From: Ottelia alismoides
Taxonomy: Eukaryota > Streptophyta > Magnoliopsida > Alismatales > Hydrocharitaceae
DNA: 64,000 bases
Direction: 5' to 3'
Assembly: GCA_037367405.1 (NCBI GenBank)
Contig: JAZKJV010004148.1
Span: forward strand, 186,501-250,500
Shown here piece after piece: positions 23,683 through 37,290 of this stretch; positions within the stretch are counted from its first letter, which is position 1, and each line of letters starts with the position of its first letter. A program made the position numbers and the translations under genes. The notes below the pieces were generated by a model that saw nothing but the letters and a program-made list of their open reading frames with translations, was not told the DNA's origin and made no database searches.

Positions 23683-25373
23683 TGTTGGACATGCAAGCCC
23701 ACGGTGAGCCATTATGCAATAAATGTTATTGCAAATATCATTCCCTAATATGAAATGAATAGAAACTAATTTGCATAATAGGTCCCTTAGTATAATTAGG
23801 GTTATGTACCATGTCCATCTTAATGATCATACATCTGTTGATTCAATAATTGAATCATAGAGGTTGGTGCTTAGATGAATATCTGAGGAATTAGATTGAG
23901 GACTCATCAAGCATCGTCAAATGATTGTTAAGAGATGATCTCTAGCTTGAGGGGGAGATGGCAATCCTTTCTCATTAGGCTAATATATGACCGACCTCTT
24001 GATGCAGGTCCTCTGCATTGAAATAGAGATTCAGAGGCGTCAGATTAGTTAGGTCAAAGAGTTGACTTAACGAGATCGATATAACCAAATTCCTATGCCG
24101 TATACTATCACGATATACGCACACATCCTCTGACCGGAAACAGATGTGTTACTATAAGTCTAAGTATGTACATTTGGCAGACCAATAGGTTGATGACCTA
24201 ACCAAGGTCTATACACCGGCGAGCTGGTGTGCATATGAGTACATATGAGTAATACGATCTCTCAAAGAGAACATACAGGTTCACTTGTGAAGCGAAGACA
24301 TGAGCTCACTCATGATGTATTGGGACCGATCAAATTCCATGCACGGTCGTCGTGCTTTGGAAGCATGAAAAGAATTTATAAGGTATGATATATGCTTTTG
24401 GAAAGCATATGATCGATACCAACTCTCAATGACCAAGAATGAGAAACTTGATGATGAAACCCTGAGATGAGAGTGTAAAATTGATCTATATATTTGGGTT
24501 TATCATTGGTCTTCCAGTATGCTAGATGTACAGGTATTAGGAATACTTGAGAGTGATGTGATCATAAACAATTGTATAACCATGACGCTTCTATTCCGAG
24601 GGAGTGATGAAATAGGTTTGGATTTTAGTGACTCCTCTCAATAGAGAAGTAATCTGATCTTGATCCAAGTGTTCGACGTTGATTTGAATGAGATTCAGAT
24701 ACAACGAAAAGATTAGATTTACGGTCTTTATTTAATCAAGCGTCTATGAGAGGTACACGAGATCTGGATTTAAGATGTGATCTCAATATCCAAACCCCTA
24801 TACGTGGAACGTACACTCGCCATGTCCTTATCTCCAAGTATCTGCGGAGAAAGCGCATTATTCTTGAAAGAGTTCAAGAATAATTCCATTGTTGAATTAT
24901 ATCTAAGCATTGAGAAATGGATAATTAAATATGATTTAATTATCATGAATAATGTGAGTTTGATTATAATATTCGAATGCATGAGAATGATAATTCAATG
25001 TAATTAAATGTGATTTAATTATTATAGATATGAATAATGTTGATAGCACTATCCAATTATTCATATATATATATATTATAAATGTGATTTATAATATATT
25101 AGAGAGAGACTATTGTGATTTATATTTGTTAGTTAATTTTTGATGTGAATTGGATTCACATTGGATGATTAATTGAAAATATATTTTACATTTTGTTTTG
25201 AGATGTGAATGTTATTCACATTTTTCCAATGGCATGATTGCAATATTCACAAGATAATTATGAATTATTTTTTGTGAAGTAATTTACAGCAAGTGTTGTT
25301 GTAAATCTTGGAGATATCATGAGATAATGAGATCTCATTATATATACCCATTCCACCTCAAGAGGGTGGATGG

Positions 25374-26184
25374 TAGGGATGCAACCAGATACAGATATAT
25401 CTGTATCCATCCGCTACCGTATCCGCTTAAAAGCAGATACGGATATACATTTTCATATTTTAGCGGATACGGATACGGATACAGATACTAGTTTTAAATT
25501 TTTTACGGATACGGATTCAGATACGGATATCATTATAGAATTTTTCTAGATACGGATACGGATATATATATTTTTCGCGGATACGGATACGAATATCTGT
25601 ATTATCCATATTTTCAGTAATATTTTAGCTTCACAAATGTTTTGCATGCCTCAATGTAGCTCTGATACGAAGTTGTATCTCATCATGAAATGTCAAAAAA
25701 AAGTAATAAACTTTTATAATTTATCATAATGTCGTTTCATGAAATATACCATATCACCTTTATCTTATTAGTTGGTTACAATGTTATAATATTACCTATA
25801 TTTTGAAAATATTTCAAATGATTATGCTCTTCAATTTATTTCATTCAATATTTTAATTTATTTTCTTATTTATTATATAGCATTGTGAGTTTATTGAATT
25901 TAGGGGGTAGTCGTCCATCAATTACAAGTTCGCAAAGACATCATTTTTAATCAAAAGTATGAGGAGGTACTTAATATTTATAGGATAATCCGTATCCGTT
26001 TCTTAAATATCCGTATCCAAATCATGATTATCTGATTCTGAATCTGTATCCGTATTTAAGGATACGGTATTCAATTTTTTATATCTGTATGATATTCGTA
26101 TCTGTATCCGTATCCATATTTTGAAACGGATAAGGATATGGTAATACCTATATCCGTATATGTATCCGTCTGTTTGCATCCCTA
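25374..26184. mobile_element. hAT-type MITE with ACGGAT-rich fold-back arms, second copy
   Basis: Same ends and the same 8-base target copies (GTGGATGG at 25,366-25,373 and GTGGATGT at 26,185-26,192) as the first copy, so a single insertion was duplicated with its flank. A few substitutions change single hexamers. Confidence 0.85.
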
Positions 26185-26442
26185 GTGGATGTCCACCAAT
26201 CTCCATTAGGAGTAGGGTGGTCGTCCCCCCTTTTAGGGGATAAGGTCAATCTTCTCATTATCTCTAAGATTAATTAATTTGATTTGAAATTACTTATATT
26301 GATTTATAGATATATATTAATTTAAATTGAATGAATTATTGTTGTGTTTTTATAACATCGTGGCCATTGAAAGAAACACAAATCAATCTCATCCATTGAC
26401 TTTGTGTTGTCCATGGATTGAGATCAATGGACTCCCAAATCC

Positions 26443-26452
26443 CTATATAAGA
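26443..26452 (+). promoter_or_regulatory. Candidate TATA box of the Copia LTR, second copy
   Basis: CTATATAAGA in the same context as 8,698-8,707. Confidence 0.55.
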
Positions 26453-27007
26453 AGAGGAACCCCTTGCTCTTCGAGTGACGATTACGATAACTCTCTCTCT
26501 CTCTCTATGATTCTCATTCCAAGCCTTCTCCATCTCCTTGAGTGTCCATCGACTCCTCTCATAGAGAGATGGTCAACTCCGTCATCACATCACCGTTGTG
26601 TCGCCGCTTCGACGACTCTTGGATCTCCGTATTCGTTGGTGCGTCTCGCTCGTGAATAAGGCGTTCTATCTTGTGAGACGATATCAGGAGAACCATTGCA
26701 TGGATCAATGACTTGGATTGTGAGAAGTACGTGACTCATCTCAGCGCTTGCAAGCGTCTCCTCCAATGGATCGGACTTGCGACAAAAGGTCTCTACTCTT
26801 AGAGGCTCGATCACAACCACGCTACAAGAGGTATTCCTTTATCTATTATGTGGTTAGATGAAACTATCCAAGAATTGTTCTTGGATCATGTGGTTTCATC
26901 AATGACATTTTTTAAATTCTACTGCACCAAGCAACTAGTGTGACTAGTCGCTCTTGATCGCATATGAGCGATCCTCACGCTTCTGTGATGTGCTTAAGGA
27001 TTCCCCC

Positions 27008-27448
27008 ATATCCTTCATTATTCTTATCCACAATAACTAAATCATATTTAATTACTAGATCATCATTCTCAAGCATCGAAATAATATGAATCAAATTCAC
27101 ATTATTCATGATAATTAAATCACATTTAATTATCTATTTCTCGATGCTAGGATATAATTCAACTATGGAATTATTCTTGAACTCTTTTAAGAATAATGCG
27201 CTTTCTCCGCATATACTTGGAGATAAGGACATGGTGATTGTGCATTCCACATATAGTGACTTGGATATTTTTAGATCACATCTCAAATCCAGATCTCATG
27301 GATCTCTCATAGATACTTGATTAAATCAAGGTTATAAATCTAATCTCCTCATTGCATCAGAATCTCATTAAGATCAATGTCCAATGCTTGCATGATTACT
27401 TCTCTACTGAGAGGAGTCACTAAAATCCAGACCCTTTTCATCACTCTA
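27008..27448 (-). mobile_element. Inverted Copia LTR, left half (second copy)
   Basis: Same as 9,261-9,716. It is interrupted at 27,449 by E2 and resumes at 56,815. The last five bases, CTCTA, are probably a mutated target copy of CTCCC at 56,810-56,814. The left edge against the forward Copia LTR is uncertain by some tens of bases. Confidence 0.75.
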
Positions 27449-28893
27449 TGTTGAGTGATAATCTTCGAGGATTGGTTATTAATGATATAAAGTTGTCGTT
27501 ACGATCCCCAAAATTCCCAGCTCAAACAAACATTTTTTCTTCCTCAAGCCAATATTTAATTACAAGAATAATGAAGCGAGAGAAATTTTTGCTACTTATT
27601 TACCTGTATAGCAATCACGATTGAACTCAGGGAGGAAACAATTCCCGAGGGTTATTCAATTAATCAAAAAAATCAAATAAAAGAGAATAAAATTCTCAAT
27701 GTACAATATGCTTGGTTTTTGTTTTGATTTTTATCTTTTTATTTTTTATATTTTTTTCCTATTTTTATTTTCTGATTTTTCAAATTTTTAATGATTTAAA
27801 TTTTGCAAAATTTTAATTTTAAAAAATGATTATTTCTTAAAACAAATAATATATACACGAAAGAAATGAAACCCTCTCTTTTTGGATTTTTAAAATATGA
27901 CAAATATGCTCAAAAAATTCAAATAAAATATTTTCGTGTTTTTATGATTTTTTACTATTTTTTAATTTTTTAGAGATTTTTAGGATTTTAAAATGAATAA
28001 AATAGGGGAAAATGCAAACAACGAGAAAATAGGATTATTTCGCAGTTTAAAAATATTATATGAAATCAAAAATTGCGAAAATTATTTTTCTGAAAAACTA
28101 GAGGAAACTATCTACAAATATGAACTCTAATCACATTTTTATTTTTCTACAATTTTATATGATTTTTTAAGATTTTTAGAGTTTTGCAATGTTTGGGATT
28201 AAACAATAACTAATGCGTGAAATTTGCATATAAATTAAAACTCACCAAAAGAAAATTAAACTATTTTTTTTGAATTTTTGAAGCAATATTCAAATTTTTA
28301 GGATTTTTCAAAGTTGAAACAGGGAAAAATGGCAAGTTTTTTATTTTTTAATAATAACAAATGATGATAAAATACAATAAAAAATTACTGTATATAAAAA
28401 ACTAAGCATGAGGTATTATTATTTTTTGCAGAATTTATTGAGTACAAATGATATTTATTCTAATGAAAAGATCATGCAAATTTAGAGTCTGGAAACAAGG
28501 ACTGAAATGTAAATTACTAATGTTTTTGCATTGAATAAATAACAGAAATAAAATGAGGGGGAAAATTCACAAATTACCCAACAAGTCATGTGCAGTACGT
28601 GATGTGAAGGCTTGAGAGCAGGGCAGATTGGCAAATTTGCAGAACCTCGAGGATGTGAATGTATTTTTTTCAATTTTTTTATTTGCCCTAGGATCTGCTC
28701 TCTTTTCTTCGTTTCATTCTCTTGCTTCCATGCCCAAAAAGGGGGGCGGAAGCGGTGCACGTGGTGGATGGCGGATGGGCTTTCTTCAGGTCGGTGGATG
28801 TTGGTAGATGGAGATCAGCGGGAGGCCTATGCAGTGTTGTTGTGGCTGGTGATGCACGGTAGACTCGACAGTGCTGGAAAAGATGCTCGCAGG

Positions 28894-31800
28894 TGATGCG
28901 GGCTAAAAACGGATTGCGGCTTTTAATGAAAGTGTTGTCGATGTAGAAAACCGCAAAAAGATCCTAGTCGATCAAACAAAGACCGATTTTTTTAAGAAAA
29001 ACCTTACACTAATTATTTAGCCAAGTGAGTGTGCCTGGGTCGAACACAAGGAGGCAGAATAGTATATTTTGAATTTTTTAGGAGAAAATATATTTTGTGG
29101 TTATTTTATCTCTTCTTAAAGTGATCGATAAAACATGACAATTTTTATGGAGTTTTGATTTAAATTTTTATACTTTTCCAATTTTTATTTATTTTTCAAA
29201 GTGATATTTTTCAACAAATTTACCTACGATATAATAGGTGAAATATAGATGATATTATATTGTAGGTAAAGCAGTCGAGCAACGGGCTCGAACAACACAC
29301 AAAATTAAATCAAAATGGAAGCAAACTTCGACAAATAGAAATACGATGAAAAAGCAACAAAAATATACGAATATTACTGGAAAATCTCGCGGAGGTAGTT
29401 GTGTAACTACACCAAGAAAAACTACGAAAAATTATGTTAAAAATGAATCCAAAATTCCCCTACAGATCAGGGGTATAAATGCAAGAAAAGATATAAAAGT
29501 TCTGCAAAAAGGTCCTCAGGCAGGGACTATTCTATAATAAAAATATGAAAGTTTACATTTAGGTCCCTGTGTAGGGACCTAAATGTAATTTCTGGAAAAC
29601 TTTGGAGCGCTCTGGAAATACTGGAAGTCCTCGGGGCTTTTTGTGAAAAATTTCTACCGCTTCATTTGGACGGTCTAGATTATAACGTGAGGCGCGATCT
29701 GGAGCGTCCAATGCAGCCACGTGTCACGAGCATGTACACCGGCTGTTCTTGAAGTTCTTCAGGTCCCTCGCGCGGCTGACGAAGGCGGTGTCTTCTCTGA
29801 TTTATCGGCGACGTCTGGCAACGAACTAGGGCCTCCAACAGGGTCAGAGGGTTAGCTCCTCTAACCCTCGAGCTCGCCCGCGGTGGACATCAGTCGGCGA
29901 AGGCTTAGAGCGGCGGCAAAAGGTCGACGAAGTTGGACGTTCTCGCTGCTCTGTTCCTGGAGTGAGGTTATTGCTGCTTCTTTGGCGATGATTCGCGTGA
30001 TGAATAAAGGCTCCCGATGCCTTGGAATCGCTCCATATTCAAGAAGAACCTGCAAATAAGATGTGTGCGTGCTCGATTCGCAAGAAATCGGTCGAATGGT
30101 TATAGTTTTGCAAGCTCAAATAGTTGTTTCCAGACCTATAAAGTAGATGTGAAATGGTTTCAAAAATGGAAATGAGATTTTGATTCGATTTGTGAATGAA
30201 TTAAAGCGATGTGAAGATTGGGTGTCTAAGAGGGGAGATTAAGCGTCCTAATGACGAGCTTAATCAAGCTAATGGAGGCGTGAGGATCGAGGAATAAAAT
30301 CGTGAAGATGGATGTATAGATCTATGAAAGCAGAGGTGTATTACCTCAAATGGTTCCTCTACGGCCGATCTTTGCCAGAGCTGAACGCGCGCAACGCGGC
30401 GATGCAAGGCGGAGTGATCGCCTTGGAACTCCTCCCTGATGGTCCTTCTCCCACGCGGACACCTTCGATCGGATCTCTCACCTCCTGGACGAGCGGAACG
30501 CGGCGAGGAAGAGAGGGGTCGGCTACTTGAACTGGATAGTTCAGTTGGATATGGAGAGATAGTTATAAACCGCCAACTTTGGAGGTTTATATAGAGAGTT
30601 TTCGTGATCTCCAAGTTAGATCTAATGGTGGTCGATTATCTAGGTTGTTAGGAGATGCAAATCAATGGATTGGATCGTCAGAAGAGGTTATCATGTGTGC
30701 GTGAAAATTTGGTGAAGAAGACCGGGTGGAACAACTGCAGTACTGGCTTCTTGGAGAAGATGAACCAGGTGCTGACACGTGTCAGCATCTGGCTGGCCAG
30801 ATGTGTAAATTGCTTATAAATTCAATATTAAATAGTAAATAGTGTTATTTTAAATAGGTATAAAAATAAGAAATGTAGATAATTAAATTATCTCATTTAT
30901 AGAATAATTAATTTTTATAAATAAAAAATATTATTTGAAATATAAATATTACATTAATAAATAAGTATAGATAAATAGGTTTTCGATTTTTAATTTAATA
31001 AATAAATAATTAAATATTAATTTTATATTAGGGATTTTAATAATTAATTTACATATATTAATAAATATAGGTATAAGTTATACAGTTCATTTTCATCTAT
31101 AATTTAGGGTTTTAGATTTTATTAAATAATAAATAAGCTCCAAAAAATATGAAATAAATCAAGGTTAAATTACAAGATCATGAAAATAATTAGAAATTAT
31201 AAAATTAATAAAATTATAAATAGTATGTTCTACATAAAATAAATAGCGCAGAAACCCCGTTGTCATTTGGTCCCAAAACCGACTTTTTGCAAACGGACTC
31301 CGAATTGAATGAAACCACCTCTATTAATTAGAGAATATTATTTTATGAACTTTAAAGGTAAGTAGAGTGAAATTGGAATTCGTATGAAGAAGTTATGATG
31401 TTCGGAAGTTGAGATTTTGATAATTTAAAAGCTGGATTTCTTTGCATATATACAGGGTAATATTTTTAACTTATTTTTATATTTTTTATACATTTTTAAA
31501 AATAATTAGGAAAAGAGTTTGGTGAAAAATATGTACATATGAATTAACTAAAAATCATTGAAGTTTTGTATTTATTTGATAAATAGTTAGAAGTACATGA
31601 TGTGTTCTTAATTTATTTTTATGGTTTTCTTTCCTTATCTCCCCCTACTTATTGATTTATCTACCAATACATGCTGACTTGGTCTCGGGGGTTAGGTTAT
31701 ATTACCTTGATGTTATATTTATATTTATAAGTCATATTGTACATATATACATATCTCCAATCAGCCTTCTTTTCTTTTCTTTGTTCTTTATTTATTTACA

Positions 31801-31941
31801 TGATTTTGATGCTTAAAAGTGAATATTTATTCATGAATGAAGTTTTTTATAAAAGATGGAAATTAATGTATATTTACATGTATTTGTTAAGGGTTTTAAG
31901 ACAAAATGCGACAGAAAAGTTAATGAATCATGGATTCATCA
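28894..31941 (-). mobile_element. Solo LTR of the E1 family inside the E2 3' LTR
   Basis: It begins TGATGCGGGC and ends GATTCATCA on the plus strand, the mirror image of the E1 LTR ends. Throughout, it is a diverged inverted match to 23-3,133, for example the paired blocks around GGTCCCTGTGTAGGGACC (29,562-29,579) and the phrase CTTGGTCTCGGGGGTTAGG near 31,680. Flanking five bases are GCAGG (28,889-28,893) and GCGGG (31,942-31,946), a target duplication with one transition. No internal region or polypurine tract remains, so recombination between two LTRs probably removed it. Confidence 0.85.
30584..30596 (-). promoter_or_regulatory. Candidate TATA box of the solo LTR
   Basis: On the minus strand the sequence reads CTCTATATAAACC, at the position equivalent to the E1 LTR TATA box, about 1.35 kb from the LTR start. 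Confidence 0.5.
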
Positions 31942-34069
31942 GCGGGCGGGGACGATTAGAGGTGGACGATGGGAGACACACGCCCAGGCGGAAGGCGTGA
32001 CAGATGGACGACTATGGCGTCAGATGCAGATGGTGATCAATGGGAGGCCTATGCAGTGTTGTGGTGGGATGACGACGTTGCACCGGGGCTCTCGCAAGTG
32101 ACAGGCCACATGTGGATGTGGTGGGTGACCAGACAGCTGGCACGCGTTGACGGCGAGCTGTAGGTGTGGGCCCAGATGGTCGGGTGGCCGGGGACAGCTC
32201 GTGCGAGGGCGTGTGGGCTGGCGGCTGGGAGGACTGCAGCAGTGGAGGAAATCTTGGGCAGCGGCGATGGCTCTTGGAGGTATTTTGTTCCTCCAGGAGC
32301 ACCGAGACTCCTTGCATGCGGGCGTGGTAGGCTAATGGACGGCTAGCAGTGGCGGTGGTGCTCCTCCTCCGCGCGGGGTGGAAGTGTGGGCGGCAGGCAC
32401 CGCCTACAGATTGGAGGGATGCGCCTGCTACCAGATTATTTATTTTTTTATTTTTAAAATAGAAATTGCAAAGAATCTTCATATATATATTTAAATTTTT
32501 TGTTATTTTTTATTTTATCCTACAAAACAAATGTAAAAAAACTATTTTTAATTTTTTTTAATTCTGCATAAACAAAAGAGGATGCGAGCACGAAGGCTCG
32601 ATTCTGGTTATTCAAAATGCAAAAAATAAAATAGATGTGTGGACGAGTCGTGGATCTGGTGAATAGTAGATAGATCCGGATCTCCAACCACCGTGCATGG
32701 TCGGAGTTGAATGATTGCGTGAGGTAGCACGCCAAACAGAGAGATTCGAGAGATGAGATGAAAGATCGGATCGGATTCAAATTTGGCAGTTAATAAAAAC
32801 CTATGAATTAAGATTAAAAAATGAAAATGAAATCAATACGACAATTAAACTACGATTAACTTAGATGAACGACGATAAATAAAATTGGATCTCACTATGG
32901 GAGCGGATGAATACCGTAATTGCCTCGACGAAGGTGGACTCGTTGTTACCAGACGGCTCGAAGGCTAGGCACCCTTCTGCGACAAGATGACTCTCGGAGA
33001 ATAGGCTCCTCTCACTAAAGATTGATCAAATTGAAACGAGGGAGGAGGAGGAGCCTTATAAATAGAAAATAAAAGAAGTTGAAATTCAAATTTTAAAATG
33101 AGATAAAGATAAGGAAAAAATTGAAATGAGTTAGAGATAAGAAAGGAAATGAGTGTTAAAATTATTTACAAACATTAATTTTTTGTATTTTCTTCTCTTT
33201 ATTAAATTGAATAATAAATGTTATTTTTTTGTGGTGGTTATTTAAGAATATCGACAATATACATATAATATATACATATGGTACAATATATACATAGTTA
33301 AATAAGGAAATTAGTTTTAGTTTTTTTAATTTAAAAATTATTTTTTCCATTTTTTATTTTTTTGTATTTTAAATAATTATCAAAAATATTTACAAATATA
33401 ATATGTACAAATAAATGGTAAAATTGCACAAATCACCCCAGAAAATCAACTTTCAAACCGTAACTCCAAAAATTATGAAACCACAGTCATTTTAAAGACA
33501 GTTTAATTTAGAATACAATGGAAGTGAGTTTGATTTAATTTGAGTTCATATGAAGCCGGAATTAGTCTTTCGAATATCGCTTTATGGCTTTTTCCAAGTA
33601 TGGTTGCTTTTATTTTTTACATGATTTTATTTTGCAAAAATTTTATTATTTACGAAATATTTTTATTTACAAATTTTATTTTTAAAATTATTTAATTTGA
33701 GGTTACTTTATGTACAAAAAAATAGTGTAAGTATACAAATATTTACAACACATTTTTTTATTTTCTGATTAAGGACCCTATCTCCCCCTACTTTATTCCT
33801 AATCGATTAGGTCGAGTCTTGACCTTCTCTCGGGGTTCAGGTTAGCATGTATCTATTACATATATGCAATCTTTCTTTTTCTTTTTTTTAGTTACATTAT
33901 TTTTCCTTTATTTATTTATTTATTTTAGGTTAAAATAGTAATAAGTGTACAATATCTACGCACAGATGCAAGTTAGTAAGAATATGGATTTACTATTATA
34001 TACAATTATTTTATAAAGGGATTTTAAGCTAAAATAAATGAATAAAGATGATGAAATGCATATTCATCA

Positions 34070-34081
34070 TCCCCCTATGCT
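34070..34081 (-). other. Polypurine tract of E2
   Basis: On the minus strand GCATAGGGGGA directly precedes the LTR start TGATGAATATGC. It is preceded by AGGGACTAGCAAAGGTAAA, matching the equivalent position in E1. Confidence 0.8.
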
Positions 34082-35256
34082 TTACCTTTGCTAGTCCCTT
34101 AGCAAACACTTATTTGAAAGAATAAGTGAATAAAAGAAAAGGAAAGGAAAATAAAGAAATTAGGACGATATTGAGTATTAAACTTTTCTTCATAAAATTG
34201 TAGTATGGAGCTCTGTCAGACCTTTGGATTATTAGTGTGGCGGAACCTTAATGGGAAATGGATTTAAAACCTAACAGCCTCTAAGTTCCACAATACTCCA
34301 ATTCAGGTCTCCTCAACAGTCAGGTCAGAACAAGTCTACATACACAAATTCTTATGACTATGAATCTTTACTTGTACGGTGTAAGTGAAATATATCTCAT
34401 CATCTCAAAAGTAGCAAAGAAACAACCTCCCTCAACAAGGTAACTCTAGTCCCCAGATCTAGCAACTCTTTCCTCGAGGAGCAGGGATATTCCCTTCTAA
34501 GTTCAAGTACAACCAGCTCAAGAAGAGGAGATGGAGAAAAGAATGGACGGTAACCAGTGTAGCTACCTATCCTTTGATGCATGACCAGTGTAGCCAAGTC
34601 ATCTAGCTGCAAGCTTACAAAAATTTGACTTTAAAGCTCTTATATTTTCTTTTTTCTTTATCCTTGTATATACACTCCGGCATGCATTTTACTTTTCAAT
34701 CAGGCATGTCCATTTTTGGAGATTCTGCATTTTTTCTCTTCTTATTTTTTTTTTGAAAATTATACAAGGTGCACCATGTACATAAAGAGTTTTTCCTCTT
34801 AAGCTAGTAGAGTATCCCTCTTTTGAAGCATTATTGCAACCCCACAGCATCCTGCCTTTAGACCTCAATGCTACTAGATCAGGTTGAGATGCACAACCCT
34901 CCCTAGAGAAAGACGAGAGGTTCCACGTAGAAGTACTACCCTCGTATGCTACTCCAAGACAAAAGATTGTACCTCCTCACTACCTCCTCCATGAAGAGCT
35001 ACGTGTAGAGTGCTTGTCCAAGATAAGCCACGGTCTGAAAGAATCATACATGTGTTGTTAAATATTCTGCTTAGACTAATCAAAATGACATGTGAACATA
35101 GTCTTATGGACCCAAAGTATTAAGTTGCTAGGACCTGAAAAGTCTTAACTCCATTTCTTATAAAATTCCTCTGAAATTAAGTGGATTAAGACCCAACTAA
35201 GCTCCATTCTTCAACTTTATTCCAGACTTAGATTAAATGTCAATACTATATCCTGA
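34082..35256 (-). other. E2 3' UTR next to the polypurine tract, no gene seen
   Basis: Diverged match to E1 16,650-17,758 read on the other strand, including the acceptor-like TTTTTCAG at about 35,253-35,260. The stretch is AT-rich with T-runs near 34,740. No frame longer than about 70 codons is present, and there is no envelope-like sequence. Confidence 0.6.
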
Positions 35257-35640
35257 AAAATGCACATGCAAATGCAAGAAATATGTACAATGCAAAAAGA
35301 AAGCATTTTTTTGAAACAATTTCCTAATTTTGAACTTTTTATGGGTTTTTGGAAAAGAAAAGAAAATGATGCACATGTGAAAAGAGTTTTTTAAAAAAAT
35401 TAATGATGCAATTTTTTATAGACTTTTGGTTTTGTAGTTTTAGGTTTTTTTAAGGAAAAAGGGTTAGTAAAATATAAACAAGTATGTACAAGGAATTTTT
35501 TGGGTTTTTTTTGTTTTTTTGTTGTTTTTTATTCTTTTTTTCTGTTTGTTTTTTTTAAAGTGATCAAAGTCTATGTACACACACGTGAATTTTATGAATT
35601 TATATACATATCCCCAAAATAATCATATTAAAATTGTCTA

Positions 35641-35990
35641 AAGTATATATACAATATATACGACACCCCCCTATACTTCGTTCGAACTATGTCCTCATAG
35701 TGATCAAAGAACGGAAAAGGAAGACATAACTCGTGCTAAGTATAGAAAAGTGAAAAGACTCCTATGTTACAACGACTCAAAGAGAAGATGAAAAGAATAG
35801 AAGTCGGTGATCCCCCCCTATACTTAGGATCAAGTAATCATAAGTATAGACGACTGTACAAAAGGCAAAAACCAATGAAGAGAATGTACAGACTCAACGA
35901 AAAAATAAAAAAAACGACAATATGAACAACATAAATCATTCACCCCCTCCCCCCCCATACTTAGGATAAAGCACATCCTAAGTATATCAT
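35641..35990 (-). other. Hairpin and G-run series in E2 3' UTR, unit A
   Basis: Read on the minus strand, three units are visible. One has ATACTTAGGAT pairing with ATCCTAAGTAT before a long G-run (about 35,941-35,985). A second has CTATACTTATGAT pairing with GATCCTAAGTATAG before a G-run (about 35,811-35,850). The third is AAGTATAGGGGGG after the stem GGACATAGTT/AACTCGTGCT region at 35,666-35,680. This matches the E1 series in order and design. Confidence 0.7.
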
Positions 35991-36179
35991 ATATACACAC
36001 GGAAAAGAGGTGAATGATAAAACGGAAGAAGAAAGAATGAAACGAATGGATATACAAAAGGTTGTCTGCTCGTGTATCAAACACAGACGAAGGAATCAAA
36101 AGATCGTCGTATGATACCACATATATAGAATCAACGATGGACAGGAATGTATAATGATCTAGATATGGCTTCAGCAACT

Positions 36180-37290
36180 ATCCATTCAAAACAAATGGTT
36201 GTGCATCAGATGACAATCCAGATATGATAATACTCCCATTGTCACGCACAGCTCTCACGATGAACGGTCCTGACCATAGCTTTTCAATTTTCCTGGAAAC
36301 AACTTCAACTTAGCATCAAATAACCAAACTTTCTGATCATGAGAGAAAGTCTTCCTTCGAATGTGTTTATCATACCATCGCTTGACTTTCTCCTTATACA
36401 TGAGTGAGTTATCATATGCAAAGTCTTGGAATTCCAATAATCTATTCAAATCCAACTTCTTGTTATTTCCAGTCTTCTCATAATCTAGATTGCATACACA
36501 GAGTGTCCATAAAGATTTGTGAATTAATTCCACTAGCAAGTGGCAAGGCTTTCCATACACCAATATGTAGGGAGATATACCCAAAGGAGACTTGTACACC
36601 GTCCGATAAGCCCATAGAACCGAATCAAGCATCTGAGACCAGTTATTCCTATCTGGACGTACAAGTTTTTGCAATATCGTCTTGATCTCCCTATTTGAAA
36701 TTTCTGCCAAGCCATTAGTCTGAGGGTGGTAAGGAGACGCAACTTTGTGTTCAATGGAGTACTCCTTCACAAGCTTCTTTACTTCTCAATTAATGAAATG
36801 GCTTCCCCCATCTGAAATCGGTATCTTGAGAATCCCAAATCGCACAATAATGCGGTCCTTGAGAAAGGAACACACTGTACGACTATGTGTGGCTCGGTTG
36901 GGGATAGCCTCCACCCATCGACTAACATAATCCATGACGAGCAGGATGTACTGAAATCCCTGACTGATAGGAAATGGGCCCATGAAGTCTATGCCCCAAG
37001 CATCAAAAACATCAGAAATCTATTATCTTAGGGGCATGGTATCTTTGGAACCAACGGTTCCTCCCATTTTCTGACAGTCAGTACAACCTCAAACATACTC
37101 TGTAGCATCCTTAAATAATGTGGGCCACCATAGGCCACTCTGTATAACCTTTGTTGCCATGTGTTTCCCCGAATGATGCCCACCAGATTCCAGTTTGTGT
37201 CAGTGCTCAAGTACACTAGTGTGTTCCTCTTGAGGAAGGCACCTTCTCCAGATACAATCCGCACCCTTGCGAAATAGGTACGGATCCTCC
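36180..37290 (-). pseudogene. E2 integrase, unit A
   Basis: Minus-strand translation shows GGHHSGKH and CTDCQK of the zinc finger (37,030-37,200), the core MGPFPISQGFQYILLVMDYV (the first Asp just upstream), ISDGGSHFIN with the second Asp, and TNGLAEISNRE with the Glu. It then shows VWLFDAKLKLFPGKLK. A TGA after HFIN (about 36,786), an early stop in the zinc-finger part and a frameshift near 36,280 break the frame. The stop after HFIN is shared with unit B, so it is older than the internal duplication. Confidence 0.85.

Larger units (their letters stand above)
23683..26926 (+). mobile_element. Copia 3' LTR, second copy, interrupted by the hAT MITE
   Basis: Starts TGTTGGACATGC directly after GCTAGTGGGAGAT. 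Same structure as 5,933-9,179, with the MITE at the same site. The right end is tentative for the reason given for the first copy. Confidence 0.65.
10715..28447 (+). repeat. Second, complete copy of the 17.7 kb tandem duplication
   Basis: This copy runs from the middle of E1 gag through pol, 3' UTR, PPT, LTR, flank, Copia relic, hAT MITE and inverted Copia piece to base 998 of the E2 3' LTR. Its last 10.7 kb matches 1-10,714. The boundary at 28,447 is not a break in the DNA: E2's LTR continues without change. Only the 10,714/10,715 join is new, as expected of a direct tandem duplication. The unit is about 17,733 bases. Confidence 0.85.
27449..34069 (-). mobile_element. 3' LTR of E2, split by a solo LTR
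   Basis: The outer end is TGTTGAGTGATAATC at 27,449. The inner end is ATTCATCA at 34,069, next to the polypurine tract. Without the 3,048-base solo LTR and its target copy, the length is about 3.57 kb. It matches the 5' LTR at 47,898-56,809 along its length. A GC-rich block lies at 28,740-28,893 and 31,942-32,430. Around the solo LTR the phrase GGGAGGCCTATGCAGTGTTG occurs on both sides (about 28,820 and 32,041) but once in the other LTR, so a short local duplication is present. Confidence 0.85.
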
